Below are positions 51,135 through 59,717 of a stretch of 64,000 nucleotides of DNA, in pieces (positions within the stretch are counted from its first letter, which is position 1; each line of letters starts with the position of its first letter). The position numbers were made by a program, and so were the translations under genes. The DNA is taken from the NCBI GenBank assembly GCA_965276825.1, contig OZ255630.1, forward strand, positions 4,030,001 to 4,094,000, in the 5' to 3' direction. The DNA comes from G965276765 sp965276825. Lineage in GTDB: Bacteria; Actinomycetota; Acidimicrobiia; Acidimicrobiales; Palsa-688. Below the pieces are notes generated by a model. The model had not been told where the DNA came from. It did no database searches and saw nothing but the letters and a program-made list of their open reading frames with translations.

Positions 51135-53246
51135 CTGAGCACCGCCTCCCTCCCTCTCGAACGAGCCGCCCCCGCCACCGCGCCGGCGCACGTCGGCGCG
51201 CCGCGGAGGTGGTCGCTCGCGGTCGTCGGCCTCGCCGTCGTGCTCGCCGCCGTGCACGTGGTGGCCATCTGGCACCGCTACGCCGTGGGATCCTTCGACG
51301 ACGACGCCAACTACATCCTCACCGCACGGGCCCTCCTCGCCGGGCAGGGCATCACCGGCCACCTGGTGAGCGGGGACGTGGTCGTCGCCGGCTACCCGCC
51401 CGGGTTCCCGCTGCTGCTCATCCCGATCGAGTGGGCCTTCCACGGGTCGTTCACCGCGTTGCGCCTGGCCTCGGCCGTCAGCTACCTGGCGGTCATCCCG
51501 CTCATCTGGCACTACCTCGGCCGTCGGGGCGTGGCCGTCGGCCTGCGGGCGGCCACCGTCGTGTTGATCGCCCTCAACCCGGTGCTCGGCACCTTCTCGA
51601 CCATGGTCATGGCCGAGACGCCCTTCCTGCTCTGCTCGCTCCTGCTGCTCGTGGCCGTCGACCGCTGGGCGGCCTCGGAGCGGGCCGTGGACCCGACCGG
51701 GCTGGCCGTGGTCATCCTCGCCGGCGGGGCCATCTGGTTGAAGGAGGCGGGCGCCGGGCTGGTCGTCGGCCTGGTCGTCTGGCTGGCCCTCCGACGCGAG
51801 CTGCGCCGGGCCCTGCTGGTGGCGGGCTCGATGATCGCCCTGCTGGTGCCCGTCGCCATCGGCCGCCTCGCCTCCGGCGTGCCCCTCCTCGGCACCCGGT
51901 ACTCGACCGAGCTCGGTGGCTACTACGGCGGCGGCGTGGTCGGCCGGCTGGTGCACGTGCTGCCCGCCGCGCTGGCGACCTACGTGACCAACGCGCTGCC
52001 CCGCAGCATCCTCCCCTTCGGCTCCCCCTTCCCCCAGACCCTGGGCTGGTTCCACGTCTACGAGGGCATCGGCGTGGTGATCTCGGCCCTCACCGTCGCC
52101 GGGTTCGTCGTCACCGTTCGCCACTTCCGCGACGTGGCCGTCGTCGCCGTGCCGGTCTACGTCTTCGAGACGCTGCTGTGGCCGGAGGTCAACGAGCGCA
52201 GGGTCGTGCTGATCCTGCCCCTGCTCCTCGCCTGGTTCGCCATCGGCTCGTGGTGGGCGGCCAAGGCGCTCGTCGGTGTCACCCGGTCGGTGCTGGCCGC
52301 AAGGGGGCGCCGAGCCGTGAGCGTCCTGCCCCCACTCGCCCCGGTCCACCGCATGGCCCTCGGGGCCATCGGCCTGGCCGTCGCGGCCGTCGCCGTCGTG
52401 ATGCCGCTCGGACGGCAGTTCCCCCGTGACTACCTCTTTGCCCTCGGGGTCGACAGCTCCCAGCCGCAGGGCTCCAGGTACATGGACGTCCTCCGCTCCC
52501 TCGGCGAACCGTCGGACACCGTCGAGACGGACTACCGCTTCACGACGGCCCTCTTCACCGGGCACGTCACCGCCTGGAACGCCTTCCAGAACACCCAGAA
52601 CAACGGCTGCTCCGCCGGGACGATCACGTCCTCCCTCGCAGGCGACCGCGCCGCGTACCTGCTCCTCGGGGCGGTCAACAAGCCCGGCACGATCGACAGC
52701 CCCTGCCTGCTGCAGTGGGCGTCGTCGACGCCCGCCTCCGCCGTCCGGCTGCTGCGCACGAGCAGAGACCTGGCCTCGGTCTTCGAGCTGATCGGACCGG
52801 GCACCGCGCACCCCGATCTGACGGATCTCACCGCGAACGCCGACCTGGCCGCGTCGGGTGGCCTGGCCGACGTCGCCGTGGCCCCCTCCGCGACGAGCGA
52901 CGTGGCCGGATCGGCGGTCCAGACCGTCGCCGCCGGGCGCGCCGGGCGGATCTCCTGGACGTGGCCGACGCTGCGTCCGCTCTCGCAGGTGTCGGTCGGC
53001 GAGGCCGGAGCGCTCCGCGGCCGGGCCGACGGGGTCGACCTGCAGATCCTGCTCAGCGGCGGCGTCTGGGAGACGGTGGCCTACTCGACCACCGCCGTGG
53101 GTGACGGTGAAGGCAGCGCCCCGTTCCTGCTCGCTACCCTTCCGGTCGGGACCCGGGCGCACGGTGTCCGGGTCGTCGTCCACGGTCACGGGCCGGTCGT
53201 CGCCCTCGACGTGCATGCGCTCGGCGCGACCGGGAGCCACGGATGA
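51135..53246 (+). CDS. GT39-like membrane glycosyltransferase
   Basis: About 703 aa if started at CTG 51135, which keeps the first helix intact; the first conventional start, GTG 51240, would cut into that helix. The first outside loop has SFDDDANYILTARALLAGQGI, the acidic catalytic motif of polyprenyl-phosphate-sugar transferases (PMT/ArnT-like). About ten transmembrane helices follow, then a soluble C-terminal domain of about 280 residues. It would move a sugar from a lipid carrier to an acceptor outside the membrane. It overlaps gtrA. Confidence 0.75.
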   Translation: MSTASLPLERAAPATAPAHVGAPRRWSLAVVGLAVVLAAVHVVAIWHRYAVGSFDDDANYILTARALLAGQGITGHLVSGDVVVAGYPPGFPLLLIPIEWAFHGSFTALRLASAVSYLAVIPLIWHYLGRRGVAVGLRAATVVLIALNPVLGTFSTMVMAETPFLLCSLLLLVAVDRWAASERAVDPTGLAVVILAGGAIWLKEAGAGLVVGLVVWLALRRELRRALLVAGSMIALLVPVAIGRLASGVPLLGTRYSTELGGYYGGGVVGRLVHVLPAALATYVTNALPRSILPFGSPFPQTLGWFHVYEGIGVVISALTVAGFVVTVRHFRDVAVVAVPVYVFETLLWPEVNERRVVLILPLLLAWFAIGSWWAAKALVGVTRSVLAARGRRAVSVLPPLAPVHRMALGAIGLAVAAVAVVMPLGRQFPRDYLFALGVDSSQPQGSRYMDVLRSLGEPSDTVETDYRFTTALFTGHVTAWNAFQNTQNNGCSAGTITSSLAGDRAAYLLLGAVNKPGTIDSPCLLQWASSTPASAVRLLRTSRDLASVFELIGPGTAHPDLTDLTANADLAASGGLADVAVAPSATSDVAGSAVQTVAAGRAGRISWTWPTLRPLSQVSVGEAGALRGRADGVDLQILLSGGVWETVAYSTTAVGDGEGSAPFLLATLPVGTRAHGVRVVVHGHGPVVALDVHALGATGSHG

Positions 53247-53857
53247 CCCAGACAACCGGCGAACCCATGGTGCCCGGCCAGACGGTGCCCGGCCAGATGG
53301 TGCCCGACGAGCCGGGCGCGACCGACTCGCCGGTGGTCACCGAAGGGCCGGCTGCGGGCCGCTTCGCCGCCATCCGGCGCTCCCCGCTCGTCCGGCGCAT
53401 CACCGGCTACTCCGCCGGGTCGGTGATCGCCGCGTTCACCAGCGAGGTGGCCTTCGCCGGCGTGTTCGGCGGCCTCCACGGCGGCACCACCTGGGCGTCC
53501 GTCGCCGGCTTCGTCGGTGGTGCCGTGCCCAACTACTTCCTCAACCGGCGATGGGCGTGGAAGGACCGTCGCGGTCGCAGCCCGCGCAGCGAGGTCCTCC
53601 TCTACGCCGCGGTCTCGATCGCCAGCTTCCTCGTCTCGATCGTGTTCACGAGCCTCGTCGAGGACTGGGCACGAGACTTCGCCACCACGCCGAGCGTCCG
53701 CGCCCTGCTGGTCGACGCCGCCTACCTGGCCGTGTCGGGCGTCTTCTTCGTCGGCAAGTTCGTGGCCTACGAGTTGATCGTGTTCACCAAAGGCCCCGGC
53801 GGGCGGCCAGGTTCGCCCGAGCCACGGGGCGAAGCCGCCACCACGTCGTCAGGATGA
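53243..53857 (+). CDS. GtrA-like membrane protein
   Basis: 204 aa, ATG overlapping the previous stop by 4 bp. After a polar N-terminus (with the repeat VPGQ) four helices follow, with GFVGGAVPNYFLNRRWAWKDR, the GtrA signature. GtrA proteins are thought to flip or present polyprenyl-phosphate sugars. Its last 74 bp overlap the convergent GT2 gene. Together with that gene it fits a lipid-carrier sugar supply for the GT39-like enzyme. Confidence 0.85.
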   Translation: MTQTTGEPMVPGQTVPGQMVPDEPGATDSPVVTEGPAAGRFAAIRRSPLVRRITGYSAGSVIAAFTSEVAFAGVFGGLHGGTTWASVAGFVGGAVPNYFLNRRWAWKDRRGRSPRSEVLLYAAVSIASFLVSIVFTSLVEDWARDFATTPSVRALLVDAAYLAVSGVFFVGKFVAYELIVFTKGPGGRPGSPEPRGEAATTSSG

Positions 53858-54632
53858 CCCGCGCGAAGCGGGCCCCGTAGATCAGGTTCCTGCCCTTCTT
53901 GGTCTCGCCGGCGGCCCGCTGGTACATGGTGGCCGGGACCTCCTTGACCACGAAGCCGTTGGCGATCACGTTGATCAGCATCTCGGAGGTCTGGTACTGG
54001 GTCTGGCGCAGCTGGACCTTGGCGGTCACCTCGGCGCGCATGGCCCGCAGGCCGTTGGCCGGGTCGGTGATCCTGGTGCCCGTCAGGATCGAGAGCACGC
54101 GGGCGAAGAGCACCACGCCGACCTTGCGCACCGGGTCGGTGGTGTGGGTCGTGCCGAGCCGGCGGGACCCGTTCACGAAGTCGGCGTCACCGGCCAGGAT
54201 GGGCCCGACGAGCGCCGGCAGCTCCTGGGGGTCGAACTGGCCGTCGGCGTCGGCGGTGGCGATGATCGCCGCGCCCCGCTCCCTCGCCACCCGGTAGCCG
54301 GTGCGGAAGGCCGTGCCCTGGCCCAGGTTGATGGGGAACCGGCAGACCAGCGCCCCGGCCCCCTTGGCCTCGGCCTCGGTGGCATCCCGGGAGCCGTCGT
54401 CCATCACGAGGGTCTCGACGCTCAGGCCGCAGATCGTCTCGGGCACCGACCGCACCACGTCGGCGACGGCGTCCTCCTCGTTGAGGGCGGGGATGACCAG
54501 CACCACGTCGGCCCCCTTGCCGGGATGCTCCGCGAGAAAGGTCGCGACCGCCTCGTTCGCGATCTCCTCGGAGCGGGCCGGGTCCCGGATGGCCCCCGTG
54601 TCGAGCGGGGCCCTGCGCAGGGGGAAGGTCAT
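53784..54632 (-). CDS. GT2 family, dolichol-phosphate-mannose-synthase-like glycosyltransferase
   Basis: 282 aa. VVLVIPALNEEDAVADVV, ETLVMDDGSRDATEAEA and ATADADGQFDPQELPAL show the nucleotide-sugar and metal-binding Asp residues of a DPM1-type GT2 domain; TDPANGLRAMRAEV follows. There are no C-terminal helices, so it is a soluble or peripheral enzyme that loads a sugar on a polyprenyl phosphate. It is convergent and overlapping with gtrA, its usual partner. Confidence 0.88.
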   Translation of the reverse strand: MTFPLRRAPLDTGAIRDPARSEEIANEAVATFLAEHPGKGADVVLVIPALNEEDAVADVVRSVPETICGLSVETLVMDDGSRDATEAEAKGAGALVCRFPINLGQGTAFRTGYRVARERGAAIIATADADGQFDPQELPALVGPILAGDADFVNGSRRLGTTHTTDPVRKVGVVLFARVLSILTGTRITDPANGLRAMRAEVTAKVQLRQTQYQTSEMLINVIANGFVVKEVPATMYQRAAGETKKGRNLIYGARFARVILTTWWRLRPVARANLAARRGLW

Positions 54633-54765
54633 AAGCCGGGCACTCTACGCGCTCACGACCCGCGCCCACCGGTTGGCCTCCTCGTGCCGACCGGCGGAAT
54701 CGACGCTCTGCGTCCCGGCCCGGTCGCTAGCGTGCCCGGGTGCCCGACGTTCGGACGTGGAGACC

Positions 54766-56043
54766 ATGATCGACCCCCGACTTCTCCTCGACGACTTCGA
54801 GCGCACCGCAGACCGGTTGGCCCGCAAGCGCGTCGACCGGGTGTCGCTCGAGGCCGCCCGTGACCTGGTGGTCGAGCGGAGGAGCCGGCTCACGGAGGTC
54901 GACGCCGCCCGCCGGGTGATGAACACCGGCTCGGCGGAGATCGGCCGGCTGGTGCGCTCCGGGGATGCCGCTGCGGCCGACGCGACCCGCCGGCACCTGG
55001 CGGACACCAAGGCGAGCCTCGAGGGGCTGGAAGCCGACCTGCGCGACGTGGAGGCGCGCCTCGAAGACGCCATGGCAGCCATCCCCAACGTGCCCGACGA
55101 CGACGCCCCCGACGGGGCCGGCGAGGAGGACAACGTCGTCGTCGCCACCCACGGGTACGACCCCGCCGACTACGAGCGCCGGGCGTGGCGGCCGCACTGG
55201 GAGGTGGGCACCGCCCTCGGCATCGTCGACCCCGAAGCGGCGACCAGGCTGAGCGGCGCCATGTTCACGGTGCTCAGGGGCGGGGGCGCCCGGCTGCTGC
55301 GGGCGCTGGTCAACTTCGCCCTGGACCTGCACCGAGACCGCTACGAGGAGACGGTCGTCCCGCACCTGGTGCGGACCGAGGTCATCTCCCGTACCGGGCA
55401 TCTCACCAAGTTCGACACGCAGGCCTACCGTCTGCGCGACGACGACCTGTGGCTGCTGCCCACCGGGGAGGTGGCCCTGATGGGGCTCGGCCAGGACCAG
55501 ATCCTCGCGGAGGCCGATCTGCCGAAGCGGGCGATGGCCTACACGGTCTGCTGGCGGCGGGAGGCCGGCGCGGCCGGCAAGGACACCCGCGGCCTGCAGC
55601 GGCTGCACGAGTTCCACAAGGTCGAGCTCGTGACCCTCTGCACCCCCGAGACGAGCCACGCCGAGCTCGGGGTGCTGCGGGCCGACTGCGAGCGTGCCCT
55701 GCAGATCCTCGAGCTGCCCTACCGGGTGCTCGACCTGTGCACGGCGGACCTCACCTTCTCCTCCACCCGGGTCTTCGACCTGGAGGTCTACTCGCCCGGC
55801 GTCGACCGGTGGCTCGAGGTGGCGTCGGTCAGCCGGATCGGCGACTTCCAGGCCCGCCGCGGCGCCATCCGCTTCCGCCGGGAAGCCGGGGGCACCGAGC
55901 TCGTCCACTCCCTCAACGGCTCGGGGCTGGCCACGCCGCGCATCTGGGCCGCCGTGGTCGAGCACGGCCAGCAGCCCGACGGCACCGTCCGGGTCCCCGC
56001 CGCACTGGTGCCCTACGTCGGTGGCGAGGTCCTCACCGCCTGA
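54766..56043 (+). CDS. serS: seryl-tRNA synthetase
   Basis: 425 aa from ATG 54766. The N-terminal helical hairpin (about 25-110) is present (SLEGLEADLRDVEARLEDAMAAIPNVP). Class II motifs: LLPTGEVALMGLGQDQI, WRREAGAAGKDTRGLQRLHEFHKVEL (motif 2) and LVHSLNGSGLATPRIWAAVVEHGQQPDGTVRVP (motif 3). It charges tRNA-Ser. The gene is a housekeeping landmark of the chromosome. Confidence 0.95.
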   Translation: MIDPRLLLDDFERTADRLARKRVDRVSLEAARDLVVERRSRLTEVDAARRVMNTGSAEIGRLVRSGDAAAADATRRHLADTKASLEGLEADLRDVEARLEDAMAAIPNVPDDDAPDGAGEEDNVVVATHGYDPADYERRAWRPHWEVGTALGIVDPEAATRLSGAMFTVLRGGGARLLRALVNFALDLHRDRYEETVVPHLVRTEVISRTGHLTKFDTQAYRLRDDDLWLLPTGEVALMGLGQDQILAEADLPKRAMAYTVCWRREAGAAGKDTRGLQRLHEFHKVELVTLCTPETSHAELGVLRADCERALQILELPYRVLDLCTADLTFSSTRVFDLEVYSPGVDRWLEVASVSRIGDFQARRGAIRFRREAGGTELVHSLNGSGLATPRIWAAVVEHGQQPDGTVRVPAALVPYVGGEVLTA

Positions 56044-56060
56044 GGCGACCGGCTGCCCTG

Positions 56061-56145
56061 CACCGCGCCCTCGGCGCGGGGCTACACCGCGCCCTCGGCG
56101 CGGGGCTACACCGCGCCCTCGGCGCGACGGGGCTACACCGCGCCC
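56061..56145 (-). repeat. 24-bp tandem repeat copying the 3' end of the neighbouring gene
   Basis: A unit of 24 bp beginning CACCGCGCCCTCGGCGCGGG occurs at 56061 and 56085, then as 27 bp at 56109 (three extra bases), and a partial copy at 56136 falls in the end of the monooxygenase gene. On the minus strand each copy contains GCGGTGTAG, the final codons of that gene, so the array seems to arise from repeated duplication of the gene's end. Confidence 0.8.
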
Positions 56146-56438
56146 TTGGCCCCGCCGTAGGGCAGCGGGTCGAGGCGGTGCACCTCGGGGGCGGCGGCCA
56201 TCAGGCCCTTCAGCGACTCGCCGATGGCCGCCATCGTGGAACCTTTGCCGTGGGCGTCGAGCGCCTCGGAGCTGGCCCACTTCTCGATCATGACCAGCTG
56301 GTCGCCGTCGCGGTGGAGGGCGTAGAGCTCGCAGCCCTCCTCGGCGTGCACGGCGGGGATGTGCTCGCCGAAGGCGGCGGCGACCGCGTCGGCCCGGCCT
56401 TGCTTGGCGTGCAGATTGGCGACGACGACGACGGACAT
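56133..56438 (-). CDS. antibiotic biosynthesis monooxygenase-like (YgiN-type) protein
   Basis: 101 aa. VVVVANLHAKQGRADAVAAAFGEHIPAVHAEEGCELYALHRD and MIEKWASSEALDAHGKGSTM are the ABM ferredoxin-like fold signatures (quinol monooxygenase type). Members often handle quinones or reactive aldehydes. Its stop codon is embedded in the tandem repeat array downstream. Confidence 0.85.
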   Translation of the reverse strand: MSVVVVANLHAKQGRADAVAAAFGEHIPAVHAEEGCELYALHRDGDQLVMIEKWASSEALDAHGKGSTMAAIGESLKGLMAAAPEVHRLDPLPYGGAKGAV

Positions 56439-56489
56439 GCGGACCCCCGGGAGCTCGGAACGGCACCGCAGCCGGCGCCGTCGGCGACG

Positions 56490-57563
56490 CTACCAACGCT
56501 CGGGGGCTCCCCGGCCCACCGGGCGGTCAGGGACGGGGGCGACGGCCCGCTCGATCGCCGCCAGCAGCGAGCGGGACGACGCCTCGATGCCGAAGCGCGC
56601 CGCCACCTTCGTCCGCAGCGCCCGCCTGGCTGCAGCGGGCACGGCCATCGCGGCGGCGACGGCGCCGGCCAGCTCGTCGGGATCGCCAGGATCGGCGATC
56701 AGCTCGGGAAGCAGCGTCGACTCGGCCAGGCCACCGAGGCCGCTCGACGCGACCGGCACGCCGCACGCCTGCGCCTCGATGGCGCTCAGCCCGAGACCCT
56801 CGGGCCGCACCGAGGGGCAGACCGCGGCGGAGGCCGCCGCATAGAGGCGGGCCATGGCCGTCCTGGACCTCGCCGGGGGGATCAGCCGGCAGCGTGGGCT
56901 GGCACGCACCAGGGCGCGGAGGGCGACGTGCTCGGCGGTCGGGGTCGACCAGGGGGAGAGGTGGTCGGTGACGAGGATCCGGGCGCCGGCGAGCGCCGGC
57001 CGGGAGGCGGCCACGCACAGCTCGGCGATGCCCTTCTTGGCCATCAGGCGGTTGGGGCACAGCACCAGCCCGGGTTCCGGCTCCGGCACGGCGGTGAGGA
57101 ACGCCCCGTGCACCCACGGGTCGACCACCACGGCCGGTGACCCACCCAGCGCCTCGGACGCCGCACTGGCCAGCGCCGAGCTGACCGCGGCGACGACGGC
57201 CCGACCGAGGGGTGGCGGACCGAGGGGTGGCGGACCGAGGGGTGGCAGACCGCCGGGCCCGAGGCCCCAGGCGTCCGGCCAGTTGTGCAGGAGGTGGACG
57301 GTGGGACCGTCGACGTGATGCTGCCAACCCGGGCGGTTGTTGAGCACCACCACGTCCGGGGCGAGCCGCTCGACCACGCCGGCCAGCTCCTCGGGCCGCT
57401 CGAAGGTGACCTGCGCGTCGAGGATCGGACCACCGGGGATGGTCGCCACCCAGACCTGGTGCTCGCCGGCCAGCGCGTCCGCCCACCCGGCCAGCAGCAG
57501 CTCGAGGGCGCCCCCCTCGGCGTGGACCGGAGCGAGGTCCGTGCCGACGAGGAGGATCCGCAT
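56490..57563 (-). CDS. GT4-family glycosyltransferase
   Basis: 357 aa. RILLVGTDLAPVHAEGGALELLLAGWADAL opens the GT-B fold, LCPNRLMAKKGIAELCVAA and PSVRPEGLGLSAIEAQACGVPVASSGLGGLAE the nucleotide-sugar half (EGLGLSAIEAQ). A short repeat (PPLG three times, from a 15-bp DNA repeat at 57203-57247) sits in the linker between domains. Donor and acceptor are unknown. Confidence 0.85.
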   Translation of the reverse strand: MRILLVGTDLAPVHAEGGALELLLAGWADALAGEHQVWVATIPGGPILDAQVTFERPEELAGVVERLAPDVVVLNNRPGWQHHVDGPTVHLLHNWPDAWGLGPGGLPPLGPPPLGPPPLGRAVVAAVSSALASAASEALGGSPAVVVDPWVHGAFLTAVPEPEPGLVLCPNRLMAKKGIAELCVAASRPALAGARILVTDHLSPWSTPTAEHVALRALVRASPRCRLIPPARSRTAMARLYAAASAAVCPSVRPEGLGLSAIEAQACGVPVASSGLGGLAESTLLPELIADPGDPDELAGAVAAAMAVPAAARRALRTKVAARFGIEASSRSLLAAIERAVAPVPDRPVGRGAPERW

Positions 57564-57603
57564 GCCGGTTGCGACCCTACCGGTGCGTCCGACCGGGCCT
57601 CAG

Positions 57604-58397
57604 CGGCAGGGGCCGGTCTCGACCGACTGCGCCAGGCCATCGACGATCCCGCCCCAGCCGACCGCCTCGAGATCGAGTGCGTCGACGTCCAGGCGCAGCT
57701 CGTCGACGGCGACCTGCCCGAGCGTCACGGCACTACCGTGCTCATCGAGGGCGACGCCGGCGACAAGGCCAAGCGCTTCGCCAACTACGTGACCCACATC
57801 ACCGACCTTTCGCCGGCGGCGGCGGCGATCATCCACGGTGACGCGGTGACCGGGATCATCCACCGCTGGCTCGGCGCCGACTGCTGGTCGGCCGAGTCGG
57901 AGCGCTTCGGCTACGTCTACCAGGTCGCCAGGCCGGGCCGGGAGGGCAGCTACTCGCGCATCGGCTGGCACGGCGACTGGCAGTCGAGCCCCCACATCGC
58001 CATGTGACCGGCCACGGCCGTCACCATCCACCTCGACGCCACCAGCCCGGCCAACGGCTTCCTCCGGGTCGTCCCCGGCAGCCAGCGCTGGGCCACGCCA
58101 CCGCCGTACGAGAACGTCGACGGCGCCGTCGCGCCCGAAGGCGCCGCCCCCGCCGGGGGCTACACCGACTCCCCACCGCCTGCGCCCATGCCGCTCGGGT
58201 TCGAGAAGGTCCCCGGGGAGATCGGGGTCTACGCCGAGCGGGGCGACATCCTGTTCCACGACTGCTACCTGTGGCACTCGGCGGCCGTCGCCACCGACCC
58301 CGCGGTCAGGCGCAGGCACGTGCGGGGCAGCTGGTACGCCGGCGCCGAGCCGGCCAACTTCGGGGCGTCAGACTTCGTCAAGAACGCGGCGCGGTAG
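57604..58397 (+). pseudogene. phytanoyl-CoA dioxygenase-like gene, frameshifted
   Basis: One frame gives RLEIECVDVQAQLVDGDLPE, FANYVTHITDLSPAAAAIIHG and SYSRIGWHGDWQSSPHIAM (the H-x-D iron ligands) and stops at 58007. Another frame continues without loss at AVTIHLDATSPANGFLRVVPGSQRW and GDILFHDCYLWHSAAV (distal His) to 58397. A frameshift near 58000-58015 splits the gene, and no start codon of the right frame is obvious. It begins a string of broken genes of catabolic type. Confidence 0.7.
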
Positions 58398-58546
58398 GCG
58401 CACGGGTGGCGGGGGGCGCGTCCGGTGGGTGGGGCGCGTACGGTCTGCGGTCGTTCGGCGGGGATCGAGGTTTCTGCGGTCGATGGACGGTGCCCGGCGC
58501 GGTCCCGGGTCCGCAGATTTGCGCTCGCCGCAGCGCCGGCGGCTGC

Positions 58547-58705
58547 TCAACCCGACGGGGGATGGCGGGCGTGCCAGTGGTGGGCCACCTCGATGCGCCG
58601 GCAGATCCAGACACGCTCGCGGGCGAGCATGTGGTCGATCAGCCGCTCGAGGCCGGCGAGGTCCGCGGGGTCGGCGAGCGGGGCGCTCGGCTTCTCGCTG
58701 GGCAC
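58547..58705 (-). pseudogene. C-terminal fragment of a PuuE-type allantoinase
   Basis: The minus strand reads PADLAGLERLIDHMLARERVWICRRIEVAHHWHARHPPSG and stop. The VWICRR-x-(D/E)(I/V)AxHW segment is the characteristic end of polysaccharide-deacetylase-fold allantoinases. The preceding 250 residues are absent. A GTG at 58705 could start the remnant, but it is not expected to be functional. Confidence 0.6.
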
Positions 58706-58712
58706 GGCGTGC

Positions 58713-59009
58713 TCACACGCCCAGATAGGTCACCGCGGAGACGGGGGAAGCCAGGAGGGGCACGTGGTAGTGGCGGTCGTCGGCCAGCACCACCACCGCG
58801 GCGACCCCGGCCAGGAAGTCGCCGCCGGTCTCCCACGCGATCCGATACGTGCCGGTCGGGAGGCCATCCGCCAGGTCGGAGATCCGGCCGGTGTTGTCGG
58901 TCGTCCCGCCGGCGACCAGGTCGCCGGAGACGGCGGTCACCGTCACCTGCACATCGACCAGCGGGCCGCCGGCCGCGGCGTCGAGCACGTGGGTGGAGAG
59001 GCTGGGCAT
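58713..59009 (-). CDS. 5-hydroxyisourate hydrolase (transthyretin-like)
   Basis: 98 aa from ATG 59009. SLSTHVLDAAAGGPL, GRISDLADGL, GTYRIAWETG and YHVPLLASP place His, Arg and the second His as in HIU hydrolases, which act after urate oxidation. The C-terminus reads SAVTYLGV where the family normally ends in the active-site tetrapeptide YRGS. The frame is intact but activity is doubtful. It sits among purine-catabolism remnants. Confidence 0.7.
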   Translation of the reverse strand: MPSLSTHVLDAAAGGPLVDVQVTVTAVSGDLVAGGTTDNTGRISDLADGLPTGTYRIAWETGGDFLAGVAAVVVLADDRHYHVPLLASPVSAVTYLGV

Positions 59010-59168
59010 CTCAGCAGCCTCGTCGTGCGGTTCGGGAGGGTGATGTCGGCACGTTCCCAGCGTTCCAGGGCGGCGAGGTGGCGTCCAGCGCTTCCTCCCC
59101 GCGATCCCCACCGGGCCCGCACCCGGGGAGGTCGTTCCCCTCCGTCGACGTCGCCGGTAACACGGTGT

Positions 59169-59706
59169 TCACGCCGGCCACACCGGACCCCAGGCCGACG
59201 GCACGACCAACCACGACGAGACGTACACCACCGCCATGACGGGCGTGGTCGTCGAGGTCGACCCGGCCACCGGGACCGTCGTGGTGCTCGACGCCGTCTC
59301 GGTCCTCGACTGCGGGGTGGTCATCAACCCCAAGGTGGTCGAGGGCCAGCGGCGGGGCGGCTTCATCCAGGGTCTCGGCACCGCCCTGCTCGAGGAGGCC
59401 CGCTACAGCCCCGACGGGCAGCCGCAGTGCTCCACCCTGCTCGACTACACCATCCCCACCGCGCCCGACTGCCCCGACCTGCGCGTGGTGCTGCGCCCTG
59501 TCCCCTCCGGGCTGCTCGGCGAGTTCCGGGGGATGGGCGAGATCGGCGTCATCGCCGCCCCCGCGGCCATCGTCGGCGCGGTGTCCGACGCCCTCGTCCC
59601 GCTCGGGGTGCAGCTGCGCAGCACCCGGGCCCACGCCGCCGAGCTGCGCCGCCTGGTCAGGGCGGCCGGGTGGCGGCCCGACTCGGCGGCCTGGTCGCGG
59701 GGCTGA
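59169..59706 (+). pseudogene. C-terminal fragment of a xanthine-dehydrogenase-type molybdenum subunit
   Basis: From about 59190: ETYTTAMTGVVVEVDPATG, then VLDCGVVINPKVVEGQRRGGFIQGLGTALLEEARY, LLDYTIPTAPDCPDLRVV and GEFRGMGEIGVIAAPAAIVGAVSDAL. This is the end of the large subunit of xanthine/CO dehydrogenases, including the Glu of GE-x-G. Roughly the first 600 residues are missing. An internal ATG 59236 gives an open frame but not a working enzyme. Confidence 0.75.
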
Positions 59707-59717
59707 CCGGCCGCCCC

